Origin: Deltaproteobacteria bacterium
Lineage (GTDB): Bacteria > Myxococcota > Kuafuiibacteriia > Kuafuiibacteriales > Kuafuiibacteriaceae
Length of the DNA: 64,000 nt
Reading direction: 5' to 3'
Assembly: GCA_016713425.1 (NCBI GenBank)
Contig: JADJPE010000005.1
Span: 5,678,501-5,742,500, forward strand
The position numbers and the translations under genes are program-made. The notes below the pieces were generated by a model. It made no database searches. It saw only the letters and a program-made list of their open reading frames with translations, and was not told the DNA's origin. Below, piece by piece: positions 33,942 to 41,441 of the stretch (position 1 is its first letter; the number at the start of each line of letters is the position of its first letter).

Positions 33942-35429
33942 CTACGGATCGTCCGATTCCGAAATCCCTGCGCCGACCGGCTTGGATGCTCTCCCGAGCA
34001 CCTCCTCGCCGCTCAAATCACTGGCGGCCCCTTCCGGGGATCGGACCGCCGCATTCAACGAAGCCCCGGCCGGATTCGGGGTCGGTGAGAAGCCGTTCGA
34101 AAACCGCCCATCGGACGGCGACTGCGCATGCACCTCATTGGTCCCAAGCGTCGACGCTTCGCGCCGGATTTCATCGAGCTCGGCAAACGGCGGCCGCGAT
34201 GCCGACTCGCTCCGAGCATCGGAAAGCGCCTCATTGGTGGCTCGAAGGCGCAGCGAAAGGCCCTGCAGAAAACTCCACAGAAGCTTCGACGCCAGCACCG
34301 GCTCCGTCCGTACGAGCCAGTGAAAGGCGTCCCGCGACAAACTCAGAAGACACGTCTCGGAACGCGTTCTCACCGAGGCGGAACGCGGTGCGCTGTCGAC
34401 CAGCGCCATCTCTCCGAAATGCACCCCAGGCCCAAGAATCGTGAGCGAACGGCCACCTTTCGTGACCTCGACCTCGCCCGAAAGGATGACGTAGAACTTG
34501 TCGCCCTCGGACTGCTCCTGGATCACGACTTCACCCGCCCGCAGCGTTCGCTGGGTCGTCTGATTGTGGACCTTGACCAACTCCTTGTAGTTGAGGTGCC
34601 GGAAGAGCGGGATGTTTCGCAGGATATCGAGCTTCTCGATGATGTCGACGGCCGAGGGGTCGCCCGCGTCGCCAGGGACCCGGACGACAACACACGTGAT
34701 GTTGTCTTTGCCGCCGCGCGCATTCGCCAATCCAACCAGCCGCCGCGGAATTTCCTCGCCGTCCTCGGCCGCGAGAATCTGCGCCAGCTCGGCTTCGCCC
34801 TCGAGATAGCCGTGGAGCCCGTCCGAGCAGCACAGATAAGTATCGCCAGGCAGAATGTCGAACACCAGCGTGTCCACCTGAACGGTCTCGGTGATGCCGA
34901 CGGCACGCGTGATCACGTTCGAAAAAGGCGACCGTCGCGCTTCTTCAACCGTGATCGCACCTTTCTTGATCTGCTCCCAAAGGTACGAGTGATCCTCGGA
35001 GAGTTGGTGAATCTGGTTCGCGCGCGCCAAGTAGACGCGCGAATCGCCGACATGCGCCATGAAAGCCTTGTTGCTCGCCAGCAGGATCATCGAGAGCGTC
35101 GTTCCCATCCCATGACGCTTCTTGTCGCGCTGAGCCATGTGAAAGATCGCGCTCGACGCGACGTTGATGGCCAGCTCGACCTCGCGCAGGACCTGGGCCC
35201 GCTTCTCGGGGGTAGGATTCTGGGTGAACTCGTCTAGGAGCGGCTTCCGCTTGAGAAGCTGCTCCTGCACGCACCGAAGGCCGTAGGCCGATGCAACCTC
35301 GCCGGCCGCATGACCGCCCATGCCATCGGCGACCGCATAGAGACCGATCTCATCATCAATCAGCCATCCGTCCTCGTTGTGCTTTCGGGCCCGCCCCACA
35401 TCGGTCAGCGCCCAAGAGTCCACCCCCAT
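33942..35429 (-). CDS. PP2C-type Ser/Thr phosphatase fused to a cyclic-nucleotide-binding domain
   Basis: About 495 residues. Residues 1-245 are a PP2C (PPM) phosphatase with metal-binding motifs ADGMGGHAAGE, GDSRVY, SDGL and GGKDNIT, plus the N-terminal KHNEDG. Residues about 270-385 are a CAP/PKA-type cNMP-binding domain with the phosphate-binding cassette FGEMALVDSAPRSAS, keeping the Glu and Arg that bind the cyclic phosphate. The C-terminal 100 residues are low-complexity. Phosphatase activity may thus be tuned by cAMP or a related nucleotide. The start could be ATG 35429 or GTG 35435; neither has a strong Shine-Dalgarno. It sits upstream of the FHA-GGDEF gene on the same strand. Confidence 0.9.
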   Translation of the reverse strand: MGVDSWALTDVGRARKHNEDGWLIDDEIGLYAVADGMGGHAAGEVASAYGLRCVQEQLLKRKPLLDEFTQNPTPEKRAQVLREVELAINVASSAIFHMAQRDKKRHGMGTTLSMILLASNKAFMAHVGDSRVYLARANQIHQLSEDHSYLWEQIKKGAITVEEARRSPFSNVITRAVGITETVQVDTLVFDILPGDTYLCCSDGLHGYLEGEAELAQILAAEDGEEIPRRLVGLANARGGKDNITCVVVRVPGDAGDPSAVDIIEKLDILRNIPLFRHLNYKELVKVHNQTTQRTLRAGEVVIQEQSEGDKFYVILSGEVEVTKGGRSLTILGPGVHFGEMALVDSAPRSASVRTRSETCLLSLSRDAFHWLVRTEPVLASKLLWSFLQGLSLRLRATNEALSDARSESASRPPFAELDEIRREASTLGTNEVHAQSPSDGRFSNGFSPTPNPAGASLNAAVRSPEGAASDLSGEEVLGRASKPVGAGISESDDP

Positions 35430-35501
35430 GACCACAGAGCGAGTTATCAGCAGGCCTAGCTCGGGTCAAATGAGTGCGGGCGATTGCAACCCGCGAACCG
35501 C

Positions 35502-36428
35502 CTATTCGAAGTCGTCGGCCAGGTCTGCGAAGGTGGTGAGGCCCCGAAACCGTCCAAACCGTTGACGAATCTCCTGCGGCGTGACCTTCATGAGGCGATC
35601 CACGGAGAAGGTCTCCACGGTGAAGGAGCCCATGACACATCCCATCACCATCGCCTGCTGGACGTCGGCGGTCTCGAGGCGACCGGTCCGCGCCAAATGC
35701 CCCACCACGCCGCCGGCAAACGTGTCACCGGCGCCCGTCGGGTCAAAGACCGACTCGAGCGGATAGGCCGGGGCAAAGAAGATGTGCGTCCCTTCGAAGT
35801 AAAGGGCGCCGTATTCCCCGCGCTTGATCACAATCCTCGAAGGTCCCATCGCCATCAGAGCCCGTGCCGCCTTGACGATGTTGTATTCCCCAGATAGCTG
35901 GCGCGCTTCACCTTCGTTGACCAACAGCATGTCGACGCGGCGGAGGACCTTCTTCAACGCCTCGATCTCGGTGTCGATCCAGAGGTTCATGGTATCGAGG
36001 GCAACCAACTTCGGCGCCCTGACTTGCTCGAGCACCTCGGCCTGCAGCACCGGATGGATGTTCGCGAGGAACACATATTCCGAATCCCGGTAGTGCTCAG
36101 GGAGCGTCGGTCGAAAGTCAGCGAACACATTGAGCTGTGTCCCGAGCGTGATCGCCTCGTTCAGATTCTCGCTATAGCGTCCTTGCCACCGAAACGTCTT
36201 GCCGCCAGGTACACGCTGGAGGCCAGCAAGATCAATCTTGCGCTTGGTCAACATGTCGACATGCTCGGCGGGAAAGTCATCGCCAATCACCGCCACCAAT
36301 CGAACGGACGTCAGGTTGCTCGCCGACATCGAGAAGAAGGTCGCACTTCCGCCAAGGGCCTCCGGCCTCGATCCGAACGGGGTCTGCACCGAATCAATCG
36401 CCATGGACCCAACAACAAGAACACTCAT
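35502..36428 (-). CDS. PfkB-family sugar/nucleoside kinase
   Basis: 308 residues. The PfkB fold is clear, with an N-terminal VVGSMAID strand and GGSATFFS, and the C-terminal catalytic signature DPTGAGDTFAGG, which includes the base Asp and the anion hole. The substrate is not readable from motifs: ribokinase, adenosine kinase and fructokinase relatives all share them. Its position directly after mtnP (93 bases downstream on the same strand) suggests a nucleoside or methylthioribose salvage role, which is inference. A GAGGGTGGA Shine-Dalgarno precedes the ATG at 36428. Confidence 0.85.
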   Translation of the reverse strand: MSVLVVGSMAIDSVQTPFGSRPEALGGSATFFSMSASNLTSVRLVAVIGDDFPAEHVDMLTKRKIDLAGLQRVPGGKTFRWQGRYSENLNEAITLGTQLNVFADFRPTLPEHYRDSEYVFLANIHPVLQAEVLEQVRAPKLVALDTMNLWIDTEIEALKKVLRRVDMLLVNEGEARQLSGEYNIVKAARALMAMGPSRIVIKRGEYGALYFEGTHIFFAPAYPLESVFDPTGAGDTFAGGVVGHLARTGRLETADVQQAMVMGCVMGSFTVETFSVDRLMKVTPQEIRQRFGRFRGLTTFADLADDFE

Positions 36429-36521
36429 TCCACCCTCTCTTCTCTCACGCGCTTCGTGTCACGTGTAACGTGTACCTTCGATTTGCCTTCTGCCCTGGCT
36501 TTGAGCTGCTCTTGGTCGGTC

Positions 36522-37412
36522 CTATTCGCCCCCCGCAGGCAAGAATCCACCGATGATCGGCTCCAGCCGCTTCCGAACCACGTCGGAGACGTGCTCGGCG
36601 GCCGTCATCATGCCCCCTCGTGCGGCCACTGGGCACAGCGGGCAAGTGGGTCCGGCGGGATGAGCCGCGCGAGCCTTCACGAAACCCGCGATCACTTGCT
36701 TTGCTTGCTCGACTTCTCGCGCCAAGGTCTTGAGCACAGCTTCGACCGAAACCGCTTCCTCGGTCTCGTGCCAGCAGTCATAGTCCGTCGCGAGCGCTAT
36801 CGTCGCGTAGCAGATCTCGGCTTCGCGCGCGAGCTTGGCCTCCGGCATGTTCGTCATCCCGACGACGTCGACGCCCCAGCTCCGATACAAGAACGACTCC
36901 GCCCGCGTGCTGAACGTGGGGCCCTCGATGCAGACATAGGTGCCGCCCATGTGCGTCTTGACCCCGATTTCGTCCGCGACCTGACCGAGTCCTCGCCTCA
37001 TGTTCGGACAAGTCGGCTCGTAGAACGGCACGTGGACCACGATCCCATCGCCGAAAAACGTGCTTGGTCGACTTTTCGTACGGTCGATGAATTGATCGAC
37101 GAGGACGAGATGCCCGGGAACGATCGCCTCCTTCATGGATCCAACCGCCGAAACCGAAACGATCTCGGTCACCCCGAGCTTCTTCATCGCCCACAGATTC
37201 GCGCGGAAGTTGATCTCGTGCGGAAGGATGCGGTGGCCAACGCCGTGCCGAGGAAGAAAAACCATCGGAACACCGGCCAGCTCGCCCGTTAGGAGTGCAT
37301 CCGACGGAGCGCCGAACGGCGTCTCGATACTTACCCGGCTGACCTTCTCGAGCCCTTCGAGCTCATAAAGTCCACTGCCGCCAATGACACCGATCTTGAG
37401 TGGCTCACCCAT
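36522..37412 (-). CDS. mtnP: S-methyl-5'-thioadenosine phosphorylase
   Basis: About 296 residues from the ATG at 37412 (MGEPLKIGVIGGSGLYELEG). MTAP splits methylthioadenosine into adenine and methylthioribose-1-phosphate. The PNP/MTAP fold signatures are GGSGLYE, LPRHGVGHRILPHEIN, SAVGSMKE, TYVCIEGPTFSTRAES and ATDYDCWHE, the last being characteristic of MTAP. The frame remains open upstream to 37604, but that part overlaps the cytochrome gene region and is Arg-rich. It forms a unit with the PfkB kinase downstream on the same strand, which could handle the ribose product. Confidence 0.93.
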   Translation of the reverse strand: MGEPLKIGVIGGSGLYELEGLEKVSRVSIETPFGAPSDALLTGELAGVPMVFLPRHGVGHRILPHEINFRANLWAMKKLGVTEIVSVSAVGSMKEAIVPGHLVLVDQFIDRTKSRPSTFFGDGIVVHVPFYEPTCPNMRRGLGQVADEIGVKTHMGGTYVCIEGPTFSTRAESFLYRSWGVDVVGMTNMPEAKLAREAEICYATIALATDYDCWHETEEAVSVEAVLKTLAREVEQAKQVIAGFVKARAAHPAGPTCPLCPVAARGGMMTAAEHVSDVVRKRLEPIIGGFLPAGGE

Positions 37413-37555
37413 CGTTCGCGGCGGGTAACAAAAGCACCCGTAAGGGTCAACGACTTTGCGGCCAACGCCCGCGGAACCCAGACTCGCGCACCCTGGAAGC
37501 GCTTGAGATCTCGGGAGGGCTTGAGCTTTCGAAGAGGCCCGCCCACACTCACGTC

Positions 37556-37924
37556 GTGTTCCCTCGCCCACTTCGCGCGCTGGCTTCCGTCGTCTTCGTC
37601 GCATCCATCATGGCGTGCGCACCCTCGGAGGACAGCCTCGACTGTGAAGATGCGCCGACATTCACAAAGGACATCCAGCCCGAGATCGTGGCCACCACTT
37701 GCATTCAATGCCACAGCACCGAACGCTTCGCGGAGGGTCGGCGAGGCGCGCCCGCCGACTTGAACTTCAACCGCTACGAATTGATCGCACCCCACCGAGT
37801 CGCGTTTCTGAGCGCCATTACGTCCGGGCGCATGCCTCCCCCAGACCTCGATCCCCCGATCGAAACGACCAAAGCGCAGCGCGAGATGGCTGAAGCTTGG
37901 GGTCAATGCGATTTCCCGGAGTAA
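37556..37924 (+). CDS. mono-haem c-type cytochrome lipoprotein
   Basis: About 122 residues from a GTG at 37556, which puts a short basic start before a hydrophobic leader ending in the lipobox ASIMAC. One CxxCH haem motif (CIQCH) is present, and a Met in the SGRMPPP segment could be the axial ligand. The mature part begins with an acidic stretch containing DCEDAPTF. A single-haem lipoprotein cytochrome would carry electrons at the membrane outer face or in the periplasm. The GTG has no strong Shine-Dalgarno. It diverges from mtnP and is convergent with rlmN. Confidence 0.72.
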   Translation: MFPRPLRALASVVFVASIMACAPSEDSLDCEDAPTFTKDIQPEIVATTCIQCHSTERFAEGRRGAPADLNFNRYELIAPHRVAFLSAITSGRMPPPDLDPPIETTKAQREMAEAWGQCDFPE

Positions 37925-37963
37925 GGGCCCGATCCGAAGAGACGGCGTAGCAGGGCGCACAGA

Positions 37964-39151
37964 TCAGGACACAATGGCAAGACGACTTCGCGGCGACTCA
38001 ACCAAGGCACCGAGCTGGCCGCACGCAGCGCTTATGTCATCGCCCCGCGGCGTTCGCACCAAGACCGTCATCCTCGCTCGGCTCAAAATCGCCTGGAACG
38101 CCGCGACGCGCCCCGGAGATGGGCGCTCAAAGGCGCTGTATGGATGTTCGTTGAAGGGAATGAGATTCACCTTGCACCGAAACGATCGCAGAAGCCTCAC
38201 GAGGCGTCGCGCATCCTCATCCGAATCGTTGACACCACCCAACAGCACGTACTCGAACGTGATGCGGCGTCTCCTCTCCAGCGGAAAGCCGCGACACGCC
38301 GCAAGCAACGCCTCGATGTTCCACCGCGCGTTGATCGGCATGATCTGCGTGCGCACGGCGTCGGTGGTCGCGTTCAAGGAGATCGCAAGATTCACCGCGG
38401 TGTCGCGACCGAGGCGCGCGATCTTCGGCGCCAAACCAGCCGTGCTCACCGTGATGCGTCGTGGAGAAATCTTGGGGCCGTCCTCGGAAGACATGATTTC
38501 CAGCGCCTTGACGAGCGCCCCATAGTTCTGGAGCGGCTCGCCCATGCCCATGAGCACGATGTTCCCAATCTGGGGCGCCGTCGCCTCCGGCGACTGGCGA
38601 ATGGCCTCGGCCTCCAGGTCGAGCCGAACCCGCGTGAGTTGATCCACGATCTCGCCCGGCGCGAGGTTTCGAACCAGCCCAAGCGATGCGGTCAAGCAGA
38701 ACTTGCAGTCGAGAGCGCACCCGACCTGCGACGAAATGCAGAGTGTATTCCGCCCCGGCGCCGAGGCATCGGGGATGAAAACAGCCTCAACGACGTCGCC
38801 CCCCCAAGCTCGAAAAGCATACTTCGTCGTCCCGTCGACGCCCCGCTCGACCCGATGAACCCTGAGCGCGGGCACGAAGAGGCGCTCAGCCAGTCTCTGC
38901 CGAAGACCCTTCGAAAGGTCGCTCATCGCCTCAAAGTCGGTAACCCCTCGCTGGTACAGCCATCGCGAGATTTGAGCCGCCCTATACGCGGGCTCGTTGA
39001 GCGTCTGAACGAATGCCGCGAGATCGCCCGGGCCCAAATCGAAGACGCTCGTTTGGCTCGCTCCGTCCGTGGCGCGACCGAGATCGAGATCGAGATCGGT
39101 ACGGGAGGATGACATCGACATCGGGACCGGATCGGTCAGCGGAGAGCCCAT
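37964..39151 (-). CDS. rlmN: 23S rRNA/tRNA adenine-C2 methyltransferase
   Basis: About 395 residues from the ATG at 39151. RlmN is a radical-SAM enzyme that methylates adenine C2 in 23S rRNA A2503 and some tRNAs. The radical-SAM cluster motif is CALDCKFC (cysteines at about 145, 149, 152). The later NIVLMGMGEPLQNY and the C-terminal catalytic cysteine in ISAACGQLG (about 377) are also present. The N-terminus carries an extra low-complexity piece with Met-Ser and Asp-Leu repeats; earlier in-frame codons overlap ndk. ndk lies just upstream on the same strand, separated by 19 bases. Confidence 0.93.
   Translation of the reverse strand: MGSPLTDPVPMSMSSSRTDLDLDLGRATDGASQTSVFDLGPGDLAAFVQTLNEPAYRAAQISRWLYQRGVTDFEAMSDLSKGLRQRLAERLFVPALRVHRVERGVDGTTKYAFRAWGGDVVEAVFIPDASAPGRNTLCISSQVGCALDCKFCLTASLGLVRNLAPGEIVDQLTRVRLDLEAEAIRQSPEATAPQIGNIVLMGMGEPLQNYGALVKALEIMSSEDGPKISPRRITVSTAGLAPKIARLGRDTAVNLAISLNATTDAVRTQIMPINARWNIEALLAACRGFPLERRRRITFEYVLLGGVNDSDEDARRLVRLLRSFRCKVNLIPFNEHPYSAFERPSPGRVAAFQAILSRARMTVLVRTPRGDDISAACGQLGALVESPRSRLAIVS
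39080..39097. repeat. hexanucleotide repeat (GAGATC, 3 copies) in rlmN
   Basis: Three copies of GAGATC encode an Asp-Leu run (LDLDL) in the low-complexity N-terminus of RlmN, outside the catalytic fold. Confidence 0.75.
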
Positions 39152-39170
39152 GAATCCGGCGAGCCTAACC

Positions 39171-39587
39171 TCAAAGATCGCAGCCAGAGAAGAAGAACGC
39201 GACCTCAGCCTTCGCCGTCTCGGGCGCGTCGGAGCCATGGACGGCGTTGCGCTCAATGCTCTCGGCGTAGGCTTTTCGGATGGTGCCCTCCGCGGCTTTC
39301 GCGGGATCGGTCGCGCCCATCACCTCGCGATTCCTCGCGATCGCGTTCTCGCCTTCGAGCACACTGACCACCACCGGACCGCTGGTCATGAACGTCACAA
39401 GGCTCTCGTAAAAGGGTCGCTCCCGATGGACCGCGTAGAAAGCCTGAGCCTGACCGACAGTCAGGCGCATCATCTTGGTGTTCACGATTCGAAGCCCGGC
39501 CGCTTCCAACTTCGCAAGGACCGCGCCCACGAGGTTCTTCTGGACCGCATCCGGCTTCACAATGCTCAGCGTTCTTTCAAGCGTCAT
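39171..39587 (-). CDS. ndk: nucleoside diphosphate kinase
   Basis: About 138 residues, the normal NDK length. The enzyme transfers the gamma phosphate between nucleoside triphosphates and diphosphates via a phosphohistidine. The start MTLERTLSIVKPDAV and the active-site block NAVHGSDAPETA, with the catalytic His, are textbook. The tail AEVAFFFSGCDL differs little from other NDKs. The ATG at 39587 is chosen from the family start; earlier in-frame codons are not conserved. It precedes rlmN on the same strand; korC-like is upstream. Confidence 0.96.
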   Translation of the reverse strand: MTLERTLSIVKPDAVQKNLVGAVLAKLEAAGLRIVNTKMMRLTVGQAQAFYAVHRERPFYESLVTFMTSGPVVVSVLEGENAIARNREVMGATDPAKAAEGTIRKAYAESIERNAVHGSDAPETAKAEVAFFFSGCDL

Positions 39588-39679
39588 AGGCCAAGCCTTG
39601 TGGGCAATTTGGGCCACGGAGTCAAGGCGGGAAACCGAACGCGAGGCCAGACACACGCCCCAGCACCCCGGGCCAAAGC

Positions 39680-40279
39680 TCAGCCGGCCGAAGTGTGCCC
39701 ATCGCGCGTTCCGCCGCGATGGCCAAGCCGGTAGCCCGCAAGGAGCGCCTTCATATGGAGCTCTTCGCCGCCCTTCGGAACATGGTCTTTCACGGCCGCC
39801 TCGATCGCAGGCTTCGAGACCACGCTGGACGCCTCGACCAACGCGCCAAGCGCCACCACATGCAGAAGACTCGGCTTCTGAATCTCGTGCTCAGCGGTCG
39901 CGATGAGCGGAAGCCGCAGAACTCGAAAGCCCGTGGCCTCGTCCGTATCGACGTCGTCGTCCGCGATCACGAGCCCGCCGGGCTTTACGTCGCCCAAATA
40001 GCGGTCGAGCGCCTCTTGCGTCGTCGCCAGGAACACGTCGATCTGCGTGGCCTTCGGATAGTCGATGTCACCGTCCGAAATGATGACCTCGGACCTTGCG
40101 GCATCGCTCCGCGCCTCGGGCCCGTAGCTCTGCACATGATGTGCATTGAGATCGTCGTAAATTGCAGCCGCCTCTTGCAAGATGAGACCCGCTTCAATCA
40201 CGCCGTGGCTGCCCGCGCCCGCCAGTCGCACTTCGTTCCTGTCGCCCACCGCCAACGATGCTCCCACCAGGCGTTTCAC
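39680..40279 (-). CDS. 2-oxoacid:ferredoxin oxidoreductase, gamma subunit (KorC-like)
   Basis: About 199 residues. It shows the gamma-subunit fold of 2-oxoglutarate or pyruvate:ferredoxin oxidoreductases: VRLAGAGSHGVIEAGLILQEAAAIYDD, then the conserved QSYGPEARSDAARSEVIISD and IDYPKATQIDVFLATTQEA. The gamma subunit works with alpha and beta (and delta) to oxidise 2-oxoacids and reduce ferredoxin, but no alpha, beta or delta genes lie next to it. It sits between ndk and lepB. The start GTG at 40279 has no strong Shine-Dalgarno and could be a later GTG. Substrate specificity cannot be read from this subunit. Confidence 0.85.
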   Translation of the reverse strand: MKRLVGASLAVGDRNEVRLAGAGSHGVIEAGLILQEAAAIYDDLNAHHVQSYGPEARSDAARSEVIISDGDIDYPKATQIDVFLATTQEALDRYLGDVKPGGLVIADDDVDTDEATGFRVLRLPLIATAEHEIQKPSLLHVVALGALVEASSVVSKPAIEAAVKDHVPKGGEELHMKALLAGYRLGHRGGTRDGHTSAG

Positions 40280-40304
40280 GTTCGTCCAGCTAAAAAGTCA
40301 ATCG

Positions 40305-41441
40305 CTAACGAACAGGCATCCCGATTCGATCCCAGAGAATGTTGATTTCTTCCCCCATCGTCCCGGAGAACCAGACGAACAACGCCCTGCCCTCGAGGTG
40401 GGTCAAAGGAACACCACCCCATACGCGCCCATCCGACGAGTTGTCCCGGTTGTCACCCATGGCGAAGACGAACCCTTCTTGGACAGTGCACTCGCGGACT
40501 GTCCCGTCCTTCGAGAGCGCGCACTCGAGCCCATCATGCTGCGGCTCCAGTGGGCTAGGAAACGGCACGCGTTCCTCGCCATTGCGCTCGTAGATCACCG
40601 TGTATTCCTTTTCACCGCCCGCGCTCGTCTCCGCATACGCGGTCCCTTGGCGCTCGATGCCCTCGAGATCCGTGGCCGACGGATCGACAATGGCCTCAAC
40701 CCCAAGCGCTCGGTGGGACAGCGGTGCCCCGTTCACGAACACATCGTGACCTCGGACGTGCACACGGTCGCCCGCGACCGCGACGACTCGCTTGATGTAG
40801 TCGGTCGATGGATCGAGCGGATACTGAAAGACGATCACATCGCCACGGTTCGGCTGCCCCCACTGCGTGAACCAGAACCGTGTGAATGGGAGCTTGAGCC
40901 CATACGAGAACTTGTTGACGAAGATGTGATCGCCCACGGCCAGCGTCGGGATCATCGACCCGGTTGGAATCTTGAAGGCCTCTACGACGAAGGCGCGAAG
41001 CAGGCCGGCAATGAGAAGCGCCAGTACGATCGATTCCGCGTACTCACGCGCCGGACTCTTTCGTGCGAAAGCAAACACCCGGTCGACCTTGCTTTCCAGC
41101 AACGACTCAGCGGCGCTGAGACGTGCTTCGTCGTGGCCCTCCTGGATCGCGAGGTCGAGCCCTTCGATCGCCGCCAACACCGTGTTCCGGTCGGCGTCCG
41201 AGACCTTTGCGCCGTGTTTTTTGATCAGGCGCGACGCATCATTCACGAAGGCACGCGATCGCTTGAGGGCCCGACGGGTGGGCGCAAGCCCGACCGCACC
41301 GGCATCTACCTCCACGTCTGCGTCCTCATCCGCCCCAGCGCCAGTGCCAGCGCTAGCCCCAGTCCCGAGGCCCGAATGGGCGCTCGCGCCGGCTGCGCGC
41401 GACGTTGCGCCGCGCTTTCGCTTTGGGCGTGCCCGGCTCAC
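40305..41441 (-). CDS. lepB: signal peptidase I with long N-terminal extension
   Basis: About 378 residues from the GTG at 41441, which overlaps the lepA stop as GTGA. Signal peptidase I cleaves Sec leader peptides. A single N-terminal membrane segment (SIVLALLIAGLLRAFVVEAF, about 137-156) precedes the catalytic Ser in IPTGSMIPTL (Ser about 162) and the base Lys in DYIKRVVAVAGD (Lys about 217). GDNRDNSSDGR near the C-terminus is box E. The first 136 residues are an unusual cytoplasmic extension: Lys/Arg/Ala/Gly/Asp-rich with a helical middle. The gene is coupled to lepA, as in many bacteria. Confidence 0.92.
   Translation of the reverse strand: MSRARPKRKRGATSRAAGASAHSGLGTGASAGTGAGADEDADVEVDAGAVGLAPTRRALKRSRAFVNDASRLIKKHGAKVSDADRNTVLAAIEGLDLAIQEGHDEARLSAAESLLESKVDRVFAFARKSPAREYAESIVLALLIAGLLRAFVVEAFKIPTGSMIPTLAVGDHIFVNKFSYGLKLPFTRFWFTQWGQPNRGDVIVFQYPLDPSTDYIKRVVAVAGDRVHVRGHDVFVNGAPLSHRALGVEAIVDPSATDLEGIERQGTAYAETSAGGEKEYTVIYERNGEERVPFPSPLEPQHDGLECALSKDGTVRECTVQEGFVFAMGDNRDNSSDGRVWGGVPLTHLEGRALFVWFSGTMGEEINILWDRIGMPVR

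Noticed and set aside
34128..35237. 369-codon open frame on the + strand opposite the PP2C-cNMP gene
   Set aside because: Antisense shadow; the minus-strand gene has full domain signatures.
36024..37292. 422-codon open frame on the + strand across the PfkB kinase and mtnP
   Set aside because: Antisense shadow of two well-identified genes; no recognisable motifs.
37331..37960. 209-codon open frame on the - strand opposite the cytochrome gene
   Set aside because: The + strand reading has a lipobox and CxxCH; the minus-strand frame has no features and overlaps the mtnP start.
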